Source: a virus
Strand: one strand, 5' to 3'
Virus record (IMG/VR): IMGVR_UViG_3300025759_000506
Location: 1 to 28,556 of that record
Length of the DNA stretch: 28,556 nucleotides
The notes beneath the pieces were generated by a model. The model saw only the letters and a program-made list of their open reading frames with translations, had not been told where the DNA came from and did not search any database. Positions 7,796 to 14,277 of this stretch are shown in pieces. Position numbers and translations under genes: made by a program. Every line of letters starts with the position of its first letter. The stretch's first letter is position 1.

Positions 7796-8125
7796 TTACT
7801 TCGCTGGGCCGTGGTAGGCCAAGACCTTTCCAGATGCCAAGGTGATGGCATCGAAACGACCATAGATGGTCATACCTTTTGGAAAGACTGTGGTCGACGC
7901 GACCTGATCACCAGTGCCGTCGAAGTCATCTGCACTGTCGGTACCGAAGTACTTGGTGTTGTCCTCTGCTTCGAGCTTGGTGAACTTGGTGTCCTCAAGG
8001 CACGTAACAGCAACGTACACCATCCCTGTAGGAGGTGTACATGCTGTATTGCTGTCGATGTGCGTGCTTCCGAGTTGACCGAAAGCAGCCTGAGAGGACA
8101 TTCCTTGGTTTGCTAATGTTGCCAT
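7796..8125 (-). CDS. Capsid decoration-like protein (109 aa)
   Basis: The product has a short N-terminal arm (MATLANQGMSSQAAFGQLG), then a beta core: MVYVAVTCLEDTKFTKLEAED, and a closing TVFPKGMTIYGRFDAITLASGKVLAYHGPAK. The closing 'FP.GMTIYGR...ITLASG..IAY.G' pattern recurs, as I recall, in small head proteins of many marine phages. It sits between a tandem pair of beta-rich proteins and the scaffold, and begins 10 nt after the upstream stop. Capsid decoration is the likely role. Confidence 0.8.
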   Translation of the reverse strand: MATLANQGMSSQAAFGQLGSTHIDSNTACTPPTGMVYVAVTCLEDTKFTKLEAEDNTKYFGTDSADDFDGTGDQVASTTVFPKGMTIYGRFDAITLASGKVLAYHGPAK

Positions 8126-8135
8126 GTCTTATGTA

Positions 8136-8543
8136 TTAGGAACCTCCGTATGGGTTGTCTGAATCATCGTTGCCGAACACACCGTACTCGATCAACGAGT
8201 CGACTCTTGTGCCGTACACCTCGTACTTCTTGTCTGGAGCGACTGGGATAAACGCAAATTCACCTCCGCCAATCTTGGCTACGAGACCAGTGTCGGTGTC
8301 ATTGTGAATGTATACATAGTTCTCCAGATCCTCCTCCAGGTTTTTGATGTAGAGGTAGGCTCTGTCTTCGCACTGATTGGCGATGTAGATAGCGAGGTCG
8401 TTCGTGTCCGCAGCAGTACCCTTCACCTTCGCACGAATCAAGCTACCTGAATCGACATTGATGCCACCAGATACAGATAAGTTCAAAGGCGACGTAAGCA
8501 CGTCGCTGCTCGCGAGAGTAAGTGATACTGTTACGTTAGCCAT
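8136..8543 (-). CDS. Head decoration or vertex protein, paralogue of the upstream gene (135 aa)
   Basis: It shares with the upstream 133-aa protein an opening with two beta strands (VSLTLASSDV versus ASITLSSSDL), a central YLYIKNLEED / KVYIKNTSTS strand and a late FIPVAPDKKYEVYG / LIPYDGNNDIDID plus a closing LIEYGVFG / TVEYLVIYE. These are clear tandem paralogues. The start codon overlaps the upstream stop as TAATG. Exact placement on the capsid is unknown. Confidence 0.75.
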   Translation of the reverse strand: MANVTVSLTLASSDVLTSPLNLSVSGGINVDSGSLIRAKVKGTAADTNDLAIYIANQCEDRAYLYIKNLEEDLENYVYIHNDTDTGLVAKIGGGEFAFIPVAPDKKYEVYGTRVDSLIEYGVFGNDDSDNPYGGS

Positions 8544-8944
8544 TAAGCTTCGTAGATAACGAGGTACTCGACGGTCATGTTGACATCAGAAGTGTCGATG
8601 TCAATGTCGTTGTTTCCATCGTAAGGAATCAACATCCAGTCTCCTCCGTACAGTCTGCCAAGAGAAACGTTAGAGCCGCCAAGTTCGATCGTGATAAACT
8701 CAGAATTGCTAGTAGAGGTGTTCTTGATGTACACCTTGTGAGCCTTGTCTGCAGTGTAGTCTGCAGCAGCGACGAGGTTGTAAGCAGTCTGTGCTCCAGC
8801 AAAGAACTTTCGAGCAACGCCAGTAGTCTGATCCAGGCCAGTAGCGCTACCAGCCTTAGTCAAGGTTGCGGTAGAGCTCAGGGACAATGCGTCTCCCGTG
8901 AGATCAGAGCTAGAAAGCGTAATTGATGCAGTGGTTGTAGCCAT
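8543..8944 (-). CDS. Head decoration or vertex protein (133 aa)
   Basis: This all-beta protein opens MATTTASITLSSSDLTGDAL and carries KVYIKNTSTSNSEFITIELGG, then IGRLY-like SLGRLYGGDWMLIPYDG and MTVEYLVIYEA. The 'YIKN...GRLYGGDWMLIPY' pattern is frequent in small virion proteins of marine phages. A TATATTTG box lies 21 nt upstream of the ATG, so it may begin its own transcript that reads through decoration proteins, scaffold and capsid. It couples to its downstream paralogue through TAATG. Confidence 0.78.
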   Translation of the reverse strand: MATTTASITLSSSDLTGDALSLSSTATLTKAGSATGLDQTTGVARKFFAGAQTAYNLVAAADYTADKAHKVYIKNTSTSNSEFITIELGGSNVSLGRLYGGDWMLIPYDGNNDIDIDTSDVNMTVEYLVIYEA

Positions 8945-8965
8945 TTTTGTTTGTTGTTATTTCTG

Positions 8966-8973
8966 CAAATATA
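8966..8973 (-). promoter_or_regulatory. TATATTTG promoter box
   Basis: The minus strand reads TATATTTG 21 nt upstream of the ATG at 8944, beginning 4 nt past the stop of the 87-aa gene. It is a good position for a head-gene promoter. No -33 TTG is seen. Confidence 0.45.
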
Positions 8974-8977
8974 GTAA

Positions 8978-9241
8978 TTATCTGTAACGCGCAGTTTTAC
9001 GCGCGATAGACTTGGGTTGTTTTACGAACTGCTTCTTGCTCTTAGCCTTTGCTTTGTTTGTCGCAGATTTTTCTCCCGCACTCAACGCACTCCACGCAGC
9101 CTTAGGAAGATACCGCTTCTTGCCCTTGGACTTAACCTCCTTGGACTTTCCTTTCTTCTTGTTTGCGTGGGTTCCAGACGTCATCCATTCTTGACCCGTC
9201 CAGTTCTTGAGCGACTGCTGTGACTTCTTGAGCTTTGGCAT
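8978..9241 (-). CDS. Small basic protein, DUF5872-like pattern (87 aa)
   Basis: The protein is very rich in Lys, Arg and Ser. Its pattern is SLKNWTGQEWMTSG (about 10-23), a Lys tract, then KKRYLPKAAWSALSAGEKSATNKAK and a closing QFVKQPKSIARKTARYR. I associate the order 'SLK.W..Q.W ... RYLP..AW.ALS..EKAATN...K...QFV.QP..IA.KT..YR' with short uncharacterised proteins shared by phages and large DNA viruses of eukaryotes (DUF5872-like). A role in DNA condensation or a minor capsid component is inferred from charge and neighbours. It is coupled to the previous small basic gene by TAATG. Confidence 0.7.
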   Translation of the reverse strand: MPKLKKSQQSLKNWTGQEWMTSGTHANKKKGKSKEVKSKGKKRYLPKAAWSALSAGEKSATNKAKAKSKKQFVKQPKSIARKTARYR

Positions 9242-9435
9242 TAGTTTTTATATCCTCCGCCTGCGGCCTTGTAAGCCTTGGCTACCATCTGTGCTTTGCG
9301 TGCAGACCACTGACCTGGTCTGCCGCCCTTCGATCCAGCTTTGATTCTGTTGAAGATTCTCTTGCGCATACCTGGCTTGGTGTAATTACCTGCCTCGTTT
9401 ACGCGGCTCTTGCTTTTCTTGTTGAGTTTAGGCAT
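9241..9435 (-). CDS. Small basic conserved protein (64 aa)
   Basis: The product contains KSRVNEAGNYTKPGMRKR (about 8-25), RIKAGSKGGRPGQWSARKAQ and a closing MVAKAYKAAGGGYKN. This strongly conserved-looking pattern is one I recall in phages and giant viruses as a domain of unknown function. It is net positive by a large margin and has no membrane segment. It starts inside the end of the previous gene with an 8-nt overlap (ATGCCTAA) and couples to the next by TAATG. Nucleic-acid binding is likely from composition only. Confidence 0.72.
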   Translation of the reverse strand: MPKLNKKSKSRVNEAGNYTKPGMRKRIFNRIKAGSKGGRPGQWSARKAQMVAKAYKAAGGGYKN

Positions 9436-9616
9436 GATTTACGAGTTTGAACTTTGCACTCTTGACTGCACCTGGATGCGGTTTGTAATCTCCCTTCATG
9501 AGGAAGTATCTACCACGCTCCTCCATCCAATGGTAGCCCGAAGGAGGCGGTACATCCATGGCCTTGGAGCTGACCTTCAACTTGCCCCCTTTGTTGTATT
9601 TGACTACGCTTGGCAT
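9428..9616 (-). CDS. Small conserved phage protein (62 aa)
   Basis: The ATG at 9616 (MPSVVKYNKGGKLKV) is chosen because it forms a TAATG overlap with the upstream stop; two further in-frame codons upstream exist but would give a longer overlap. The sequence PPPSGYHWMEERGRYFLMKGDYKPHPGAVKSAKF is a signature (split here for length: GYHWMEE, GRYFLMKG, KPHPGAV) I recognise from many phage and environmental viral contigs, with no known function. Confidence 0.72.
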   Translation of the reverse strand: MPSVVKYNKGGKLKVSSKAMDVPPPSGYHWMEERGRYFLMKGDYKPHPGAVKSAKFKLVNHA

Positions 9617-9909
9617 TACCACTTTACTTTATTAGCCCAGTAAGCTGCGCTGGTCTTCCCCTTAGCGATGTTCTTTCTGTGGCGTGCCTTGAACGACTTG
9701 CGCTTGGCCTTCATGCGTGCAGACTCACCCGCCTTGGGCTTACCTGCGGTGGACGCCCCACGTTCACCGAAGCGGATGATCTTGACTCTACCGCCGTCGC
9801 GTACCGCTACGATGTGTGACTTCTTCCCGCTTGAAGATCTCTTAGGTTTGTTCAGTCCGCTAAGACCAAATCTTTTCAGTTTCTTTTTATCGCTTTCGTT
9901 AAGTGCCAT
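9616..9909 (-). CDS. Small basic conserved protein (97 aa)
   Basis: The first half is Lys/Ser-rich (ESDKKKLKRFGLSGLNKPKR). The second half has IIRFGERGAS, SARMKAKRKSFKARHRKN and IAKGKTSAAYWANKVKW. The 'FKARH.KNI.KGK.SAAYWA.KVKW' ending is, as I recall, a widely shared signature of short phage and giant-virus proteins without a known function. A TATATTTG box ends 4 nt before the ATG, so it opens the transcript for the four-gene basic cluster. Confidence 0.75.
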   Translation of the reverse strand: MALNESDKKKLKRFGLSGLNKPKRSSSGKKSHIVAVRDGGRVKIIRFGERGASTAGKPKAGESARMKAKRKSFKARHRKNIAKGKTSAAYWANKVKW

Positions 9910-9913
9910 ATTG

Positions 9914-9921
9914 CAAATATA
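9914..9921 (-). promoter_or_regulatory. TATATTTG promoter box, 4 nt before ATG
   Basis: The minus strand reads TATATTTG then CAAT then ATG (9909), placed between the stop of the 505-aa fibre gene (9934) and this gene. The spacing is identical to that at 1197 and 25623. Confidence 0.55.
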
Positions 9922-9933
9922 AACAGCTAGGCT

Positions 9934-11451
9934 TTATGGGTTCTGCTGGTGTTCTGTGCTGCTGGAGCCAAGGTCTGCAGATGTATCGAACTCAACAATA
10001 GTTGTCACATACCAGTATGTGGTACTGGACAAATCGGCAGAAGCGTTAAGACCTATCGTACATAAGTCTCCAGCCTCGAAGTGCTGAGCGTTGTCGAACA
10101 CGAAATGGAAAGTATGATGGTCGTCAGTATCAGTGACAGCCAAAGTCTCATTCTCCTCTTGCGTAAAGCTGCCTGGGGCAAAGATATTAGTTCCAGTGGG
10201 CGCGGTGTAGACTCTTACCGTAAGGTCTCCGCTTCCTGAAAGAGTTGCAGGACGAATAGACACTGAAACAATTCTTCCGTCGTATGGCATAAGCATGGCA
10301 GCCTCTTCCTGATAGATTGTGGTCTGCTCGTTAATGTCTTTCCATGGCAAATAGTGATAGGAAGTCCCAATGTCATCTAAGAACGACATTGAGTGTACCT
10401 GCCTAAATGTTGTACTACTGCCTCCGCCTGCAGCCGCAAAAGACAGGTTTCCTGATCCGTCTGTTTTTAAGAACTGACCAGCACTTCCATCGGCAGTGGG
10501 CAGAATAAAGACAGTGTCAGAGGTCAGGGTAGTGGCACCTCTCAAAGCAACAAAGTTGTCTCCTGCGTCGTCGTAGAAAGATACCGTGCCTCTGGTAGTT
10601 CCTGCGTCTTTAATCTGAGTTACTCCAGTAAGCGTGTCGTTGACACCATCCAAGGCATCAGTAAACGAGAGGGTTCCTGATCCGTTGGTCTTCAGTACTT
10701 GACCGTCGCCACCATCAGCGGCAGGGAGAGTGAAGGTCAGATCAGATGCTAGAGATATAGGAGCCTGAAGCGCAACGAAGTTGTCATCTGGCAAAATATC
10801 ACCTTCGTACAACTTAATTATTCCAACCCCCACAGAACCAGTTCCTCTAGTTCTGATTTCGTCAGCCTGCAAAACAATTTTGCCTGTACCATGAGGATCA
10901 ATAACAATGTCTCCATTAGAAGCAGATACAATCTTGTTCCCGTTGACATCAAGGTCCCCTCCAAGCTGAGGCGTTGTGTCGTCTACAACGTCACCTGAGG
11001 GTATGGTTGGAGCCCCTGAAAGGTCTGAGTATGCCCCGCTAGTAGCTACTGCAGCGAGAGAAGGCTTACCAGAAAGATCTGAGTAAGCTCCACTTGTTGC
11101 AACAGTAGCCAAACTTGGAGTCCCCGTTACATCCGAATAAGCAACAGCCCCCCAGGAAGTGTCGTAGTCAGTTCCAGAGTCCTTGATCAGAACCTGATTC
11201 GCAGTACCTCCAGTAGGAACACCCTGACCATCTGCACCGTCTGCACCGTCAACGCCATTATTACCAGGAACGCCTTGGATTCCCTGGGGGCCAGTGTCTC
11301 CCTTGGGTCCCTTCTGAAGAATAGACACAGAAGAAGATGCAGGGGGTGTGACCGAAACGCTCGTACTCTCCGTGGTAAACGATGCCTGGGTAGTACCAGA
11401 CACAGTAACCGTAAGAGAGTTACCGCTCGTGGTATTTACCGTAATCGCCAT
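9934..11451 (-). CDS. Tail/head fibre with collagen-like repeat (505 aa)
   Basis: Residues 1-45 form a beta-rich Thr/Ser attachment region. Residues 48-77 are about ten Gly-X-Y triplets (GPKGDTGPQGIQGVPG onward), a collagen-like triple-helix segment. Residues ~95-145 hold three near-identical turns (AYSDLSG[KA]P). Two ~45-residue repeats follow, each with DNFVAL, then FxLPxADGxxGQxLKTxGSGxLSF. The C-terminal ~160 residues (from about 345) form a jelly-roll-like tip (MLMPYDGRIVSVSIRPATL). Such trimeric fibres attach phages to host surfaces. It is coupled by TAATG to the 146-aa protein, which is probably its adaptor. Confidence 0.85.
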   Translation of the reverse strand: MAITVNTTSGNSLTVTVSGTTQASFTTESTSVSVTPPASSSVSILQKGPKGDTGPQGIQGVPGNNGVDGADGADGQGVPTGGTANQVLIKDSGTDYDTSWGAVAYSDVTGTPSLATVATSGAYSDLSGKPSLAAVATSGAYSDLSGAPTIPSGDVVDDTTPQLGGDLDVNGNKIVSASNGDIVIDPHGTGKIVLQADEIRTRGTGSVGVGIIKLYEGDILPDDNFVALQAPISLASDLTFTLPAADGGDGQVLKTNGSGTLSFTDALDGVNDTLTGVTQIKDAGTTRGTVSFYDDAGDNFVALRGATTLTSDTVFILPTADGSAGQFLKTDGSGNLSFAAAGGGSSTTFRQVHSMSFLDDIGTSYHYLPWKDINEQTTIYQEEAAMLMPYDGRIVSVSIRPATLSGSGDLTVRVYTAPTGTNIFAPGSFTQEENETLAVTDTDDHHTFHFVFDNAQHFEAGDLCTIGLNASADLSSTTYWYVTTIVEFDTSADLGSSSTEHQQNP

Positions 11452-11891
11452 TAAAGAGTCGGATTGGAGATGTCGTCGTTGACAGTGAACTGTCCTTCAA
11501 GAATTGTAGTGGCTACGCTGTTCACAGTCTGCTGAATGTCGTACACGTAGTTGCCAGCTTCGATAAGCTGCATGGCCTCGCTCGTTGCAGTGAACGTGGC
11601 GTTGCCGTCATCGTCCACCGTAACGGTGAAGTTCGTGGCAACCTCGACCCTGTCGGCATTCACCTTTGTCGCAGACCTGCCCTGGTCCGTCGTACCCATG
11701 ATGAGCTCCCTATCGGAACCGTCTGGAAGTGGGTCCCCCTTCACTTGCATCAAGAACGTGTATCCGCTGGTGCTGAGCGTGATGGCTGTGCCAGCCGAAT
11801 CCTTGATCAACAAGCCAAGGCTAAATGTATCTCCGCGCTTGCACGTGATGTCAAGCCTTTCGGAGATATCTAGGTTTACTTTATTGGCCAT
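11451..11891 (-). CDS. Fibre adaptor / BppU-like immunoglobulin-fold virion protein (146 aa)
   Basis: The protein opens with ISERLDITCKRGDTFSLGLLIKDSAGTAITL and continues with YTFLMQVKGD, FTVTVDDDGNATFTATSE and a closing AGNYVYDIQQTV...ILEGQFTVNDDIS. This strand order resembles the N-terminal domain of baseplate upper proteins (BppU), an immunoglobulin-like module that anchors fibres. It overlaps the portal gene by 11 nt and the fibre gene by TAATG, which fits a fibre-anchoring role. The BppU resemblance is by pattern only. Confidence 0.75.
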   Translation of the reverse strand: MANKVNLDISERLDITCKRGDTFSLGLLIKDSAGTAITLSTSGYTFLMQVKGDPLPDGSDRELIMGTTDQGRSATKVNADRVEVATNFTVTVDDDGNATFTATSEAMQLIEAGNYVYDIQQTVNSVATTILEGQFTVNDDISNPTL

Positions 11892-14259
11892 CTTCTTCTA
11901 GTTGTTCTTGTTGTTGAGTTTGCTGCTGGGTGAGTCTTTCGTTCTTGCCATCCTCCTTCATCACCTCCAGCTTTTCCTTAAAGTTCTGATCGTCTTCACG
12001 GAAACCAAGTGTGGCCTGTGCTTTGATCATCTCGATCTCCTTACGCATCTCGTGCTCCATCTGCATGAGCTGCATGTCGAGCTGACCTTTGAGTTGGATT
12101 TCCTGCTGCTTGAGCTGAGACTCCATCTGGATCTCCTGCTGTTTTGCCTGTGATGCAGCGGCAGCAGCTTGTTGAGCCTGCTGCGCCTGCACTTGAGAAT
12201 TCTGTGCAGCCATCTCTTGTTGCTGCTTCATTCGCTTCTTGCGGCGAAGGACGAGCAGCCTCTCTGCCTGGTTCACATCCTTCAGTGTGCGAACAGCGAT
12301 GGCGTCTTCAAGATCGATCTGACCCTGCTGAATGGACACCTGGATGTTCTGCTCCAGGTACTCCTTGTCCTTGTCCTCCATCTCTTTGACGACCTGCACC
12401 CCGAAATTGTACATGGCCAAATCTCTGAATGAATCAAGGACCGACATGTTGGTCTCTCCGATAGCGTTGGCGTAGATCCTGAACAGCACGGACTCGGATG
12501 GGATGATCTGAATGCACTTGACGATATCCTGACACACCTTCTTGTACATCATCATCGATGCGTTGGTGATGTCGTGGATTGCATTGTTGCCCTGGACGAT
12601 GGCGTTCTGCTGAACCCCGACGAGCATATCACCCTTCGGTGTAGTCCCGTCCATAGATTCGTTGATGCCAGACGTATCTCTGATCAACTGCAGGTAGTGG
12701 TTGTACAGAGCCACCAACTCTTGAATGTTCCTGATGGCATTGCCGATTTCCCGTACTGGAGGATTCTGGAATCCACCCTCTGGGTTCTTGCTCCTGTAGT
12801 AGAAGACACCAGTCTGCTCGTAGATGTCGTGGATCTCCAGTGGCTCAAGCTCACCGCCCTTTCCAAGCTGGACGTTCTCCAACCCTTCGATGTCGATGAT
12901 CAATCCATCAGGCTTGGCCTTGGCGACCGCCTGCTGGATCTTCAAGTGAGTGAGCTGAAGCATGTCCGCAAACCCTGTGCAGCTGTCCACCATGGATTTG
13001 GGGACCATGCGCAGCATGTTTGTGGCTACGGGAGAGTAAGACAACGTCACACGGCTGAGGTCGTGTACGTTCTTCGGCATGTTTTGCTTCTTGCCGTACC
13101 CGTAGATGGTCTCGGTACCGACGATGAACGAACCACCGTAAACGCAAGAAACCTCCATCTTGTGAGGCTTTCTTTCGAACACGGTGCCAGCTCTCTCCTT
13201 GTAGGAGTCGCCCTTGTAGTAGAATCCAGTGTTACCGAATCGGTTCTCCTTCTCCTCGAAGTAGATGCAATCGACGCCGATGAACTCGAAGTCCATCACC
13301 TCCACCATGTACTCGTCGTATCCGTAAATGGTACGCATGTACCTGTCGTCGTAGTGTGACGAATTAAACCTAGATGCGTCGTTGGAATACTTGTCCTTGA
13401 CCTTGTTTGCGATCTGCTTGTAGTCCTCCTCTGTAAGATCGTCTCCCGCCAACCGCTTCAGCTCCTGAATGGGGATGCGCTTGATGTGACCAGCGTACAC
13501 CATATCCCCGAAGTTAGGGTCCTCCGTGTAGCTGTGGACGAAGGTGGCGGGGTCGACGTACTCCACGTCGATTCCCTTGTTGGGATCGTTCTGCCTCTTC
13601 ACGACAGCCATACCCAAGGACACGAGGTCGAGTACAGCTCTGCGGAATGTGGAGTCATTGAAGTTCGCCCAAGACAAAGTCATCGCAGTGGCAAGCTGTG
13701 CGGCCACCTCTGCGTCCGTCTTGATATTCGTGTCCATGAACATCTCAGCCTCCTCCAAAGATTCTGGGATGTCGTCTGGGTCCATGTCGAGCACTGCGCC
13801 CGTCTGCTCCTTCAACTGCTGCAACTCCTTCCGTGCCTCCACCTGCATGCGGATGCGGTCCTTCTTCTTGTTTTTCTCGGAGGAAGAGACAGGGTCGATG
13901 GACTCCAGGTTCGGATAGGGGTCCCTTGACAAGATTTTGTTAGCGACGATCTTGACAAACTTGGGGAGGATCGGTACGGGAGTGTAGTCGAGATTAAGCA
14001 AACTACCGTCCCCGTCCATGGGGTTGAGTGAGCTTAGAAGTTTTTTGTAGATTGTAGTATCTTGCGTACCGTTCGCGTAGTCTCTGTTGCGACTGAAGAT
14101 CTTGTTTCTTCTACCGTAGAGAGAGTGGGTGTCTGTAGACTGCCCCCACTGGGAGTAGATGGCCATGGCATATTGGAGGCCATAGGACTTTTCCCTCTTC
14201 GCCTCTGCAGCAGCTAGAGGATCTGGAAAACCCTTCTTCTTATTGTTGTCGCTATACAT
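11881..14259 (-). CDS. Portal protein (792 aa)
   Basis: This is the dodecameric DNA gate at the unique vertex. The N-terminal half has the clip and wing pattern of long portals (about 85-110, PVPILPKFVKIVANKILSRDPY, then FRRAVLDLVSLGMAVVKR and VEYVDPATFVHSYTEDPNFGD). The stem region holds LQLIRDTSGINESMDGTTPKGDMLVGVQQNAIVQGNNAIHDI (split motifs SGINE, DGTTPKGD, VGVQQ), the TGxNE...P...VG pattern I know from crAss-like portals. The last ~150 residues are a Gln/Lys/Glu coiled coil, usual for the barrel and crown. The ATG at 14259 is chosen over a GTG 6 nt upstream because a TATATTTG box ends 5 nt before the ATG. It begins 18 nt after the terminase stop. Confidence 0.88.
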   Translation of the reverse strand: MYSDNNKKKGFPDPLAAAEAKREKSYGLQYAMAIYSQWGQSTDTHSLYGRRNKIFSRNRDYANGTQDTTIYKKLLSSLNPMDGDGSLLNLDYTPVPILPKFVKIVANKILSRDPYPNLESIDPVSSSEKNKKKDRIRMQVEARKELQQLKEQTGAVLDMDPDDIPESLEEAEMFMDTNIKTDAEVAAQLATAMTLSWANFNDSTFRRAVLDLVSLGMAVVKRQNDPNKGIDVEYVDPATFVHSYTEDPNFGDMVYAGHIKRIPIQELKRLAGDDLTEEDYKQIANKVKDKYSNDASRFNSSHYDDRYMRTIYGYDEYMVEVMDFEFIGVDCIYFEEKENRFGNTGFYYKGDSYKERAGTVFERKPHKMEVSCVYGGSFIVGTETIYGYGKKQNMPKNVHDLSRVTLSYSPVATNMLRMVPKSMVDSCTGFADMLQLTHLKIQQAVAKAKPDGLIIDIEGLENVQLGKGGELEPLEIHDIYEQTGVFYYRSKNPEGGFQNPPVREIGNAIRNIQELVALYNHYLQLIRDTSGINESMDGTTPKGDMLVGVQQNAIVQGNNAIHDITNASMMMYKKVCQDIVKCIQIIPSESVLFRIYANAIGETNMSVLDSFRDLAMYNFGVQVVKEMEDKDKEYLEQNIQVSIQQGQIDLEDAIAVRTLKDVNQAERLLVLRRKKRMKQQQEMAAQNSQVQAQQAQQAAAAASQAKQQEIQMESQLKQQEIQLKGQLDMQLMQMEHEMRKEIEMIKAQATLGFREDDQNFKEKLEVMKEDGKNERLTQQQTQQQEQLEEDGQ

Positions 14260-14264
14260 TGGCA

Positions 14265-14272
14265 CAAATATA
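14265..14272 (-). promoter_or_regulatory. TATATTTG promoter box, 5 nt before ATG
   Basis: The minus strand reads TATATTTG then TGCCA then ATG (14259). It lies in the 18-nt gap between terminase and portal, so the portal can be transcribed separately. The G that ends the box is also the G of a possible GTG start, which argues against that start. Confidence 0.5.
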
Positions 14273-14277
14273 ACAAA

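Noticed and set aside
12574-13359. 261-codon plus-strand frame opposite the portal gene
   Set aside because: Its low-complexity Val/Leu/His composition is typical of an antisense shadow, and the portal reading is unambiguous.
14260-14265. GTG start for the portal
   Set aside because: The G of the GTG is the last base of the TATATTTG promoter box, so it would lie before the transcript start; the ATG at 14259 is better.
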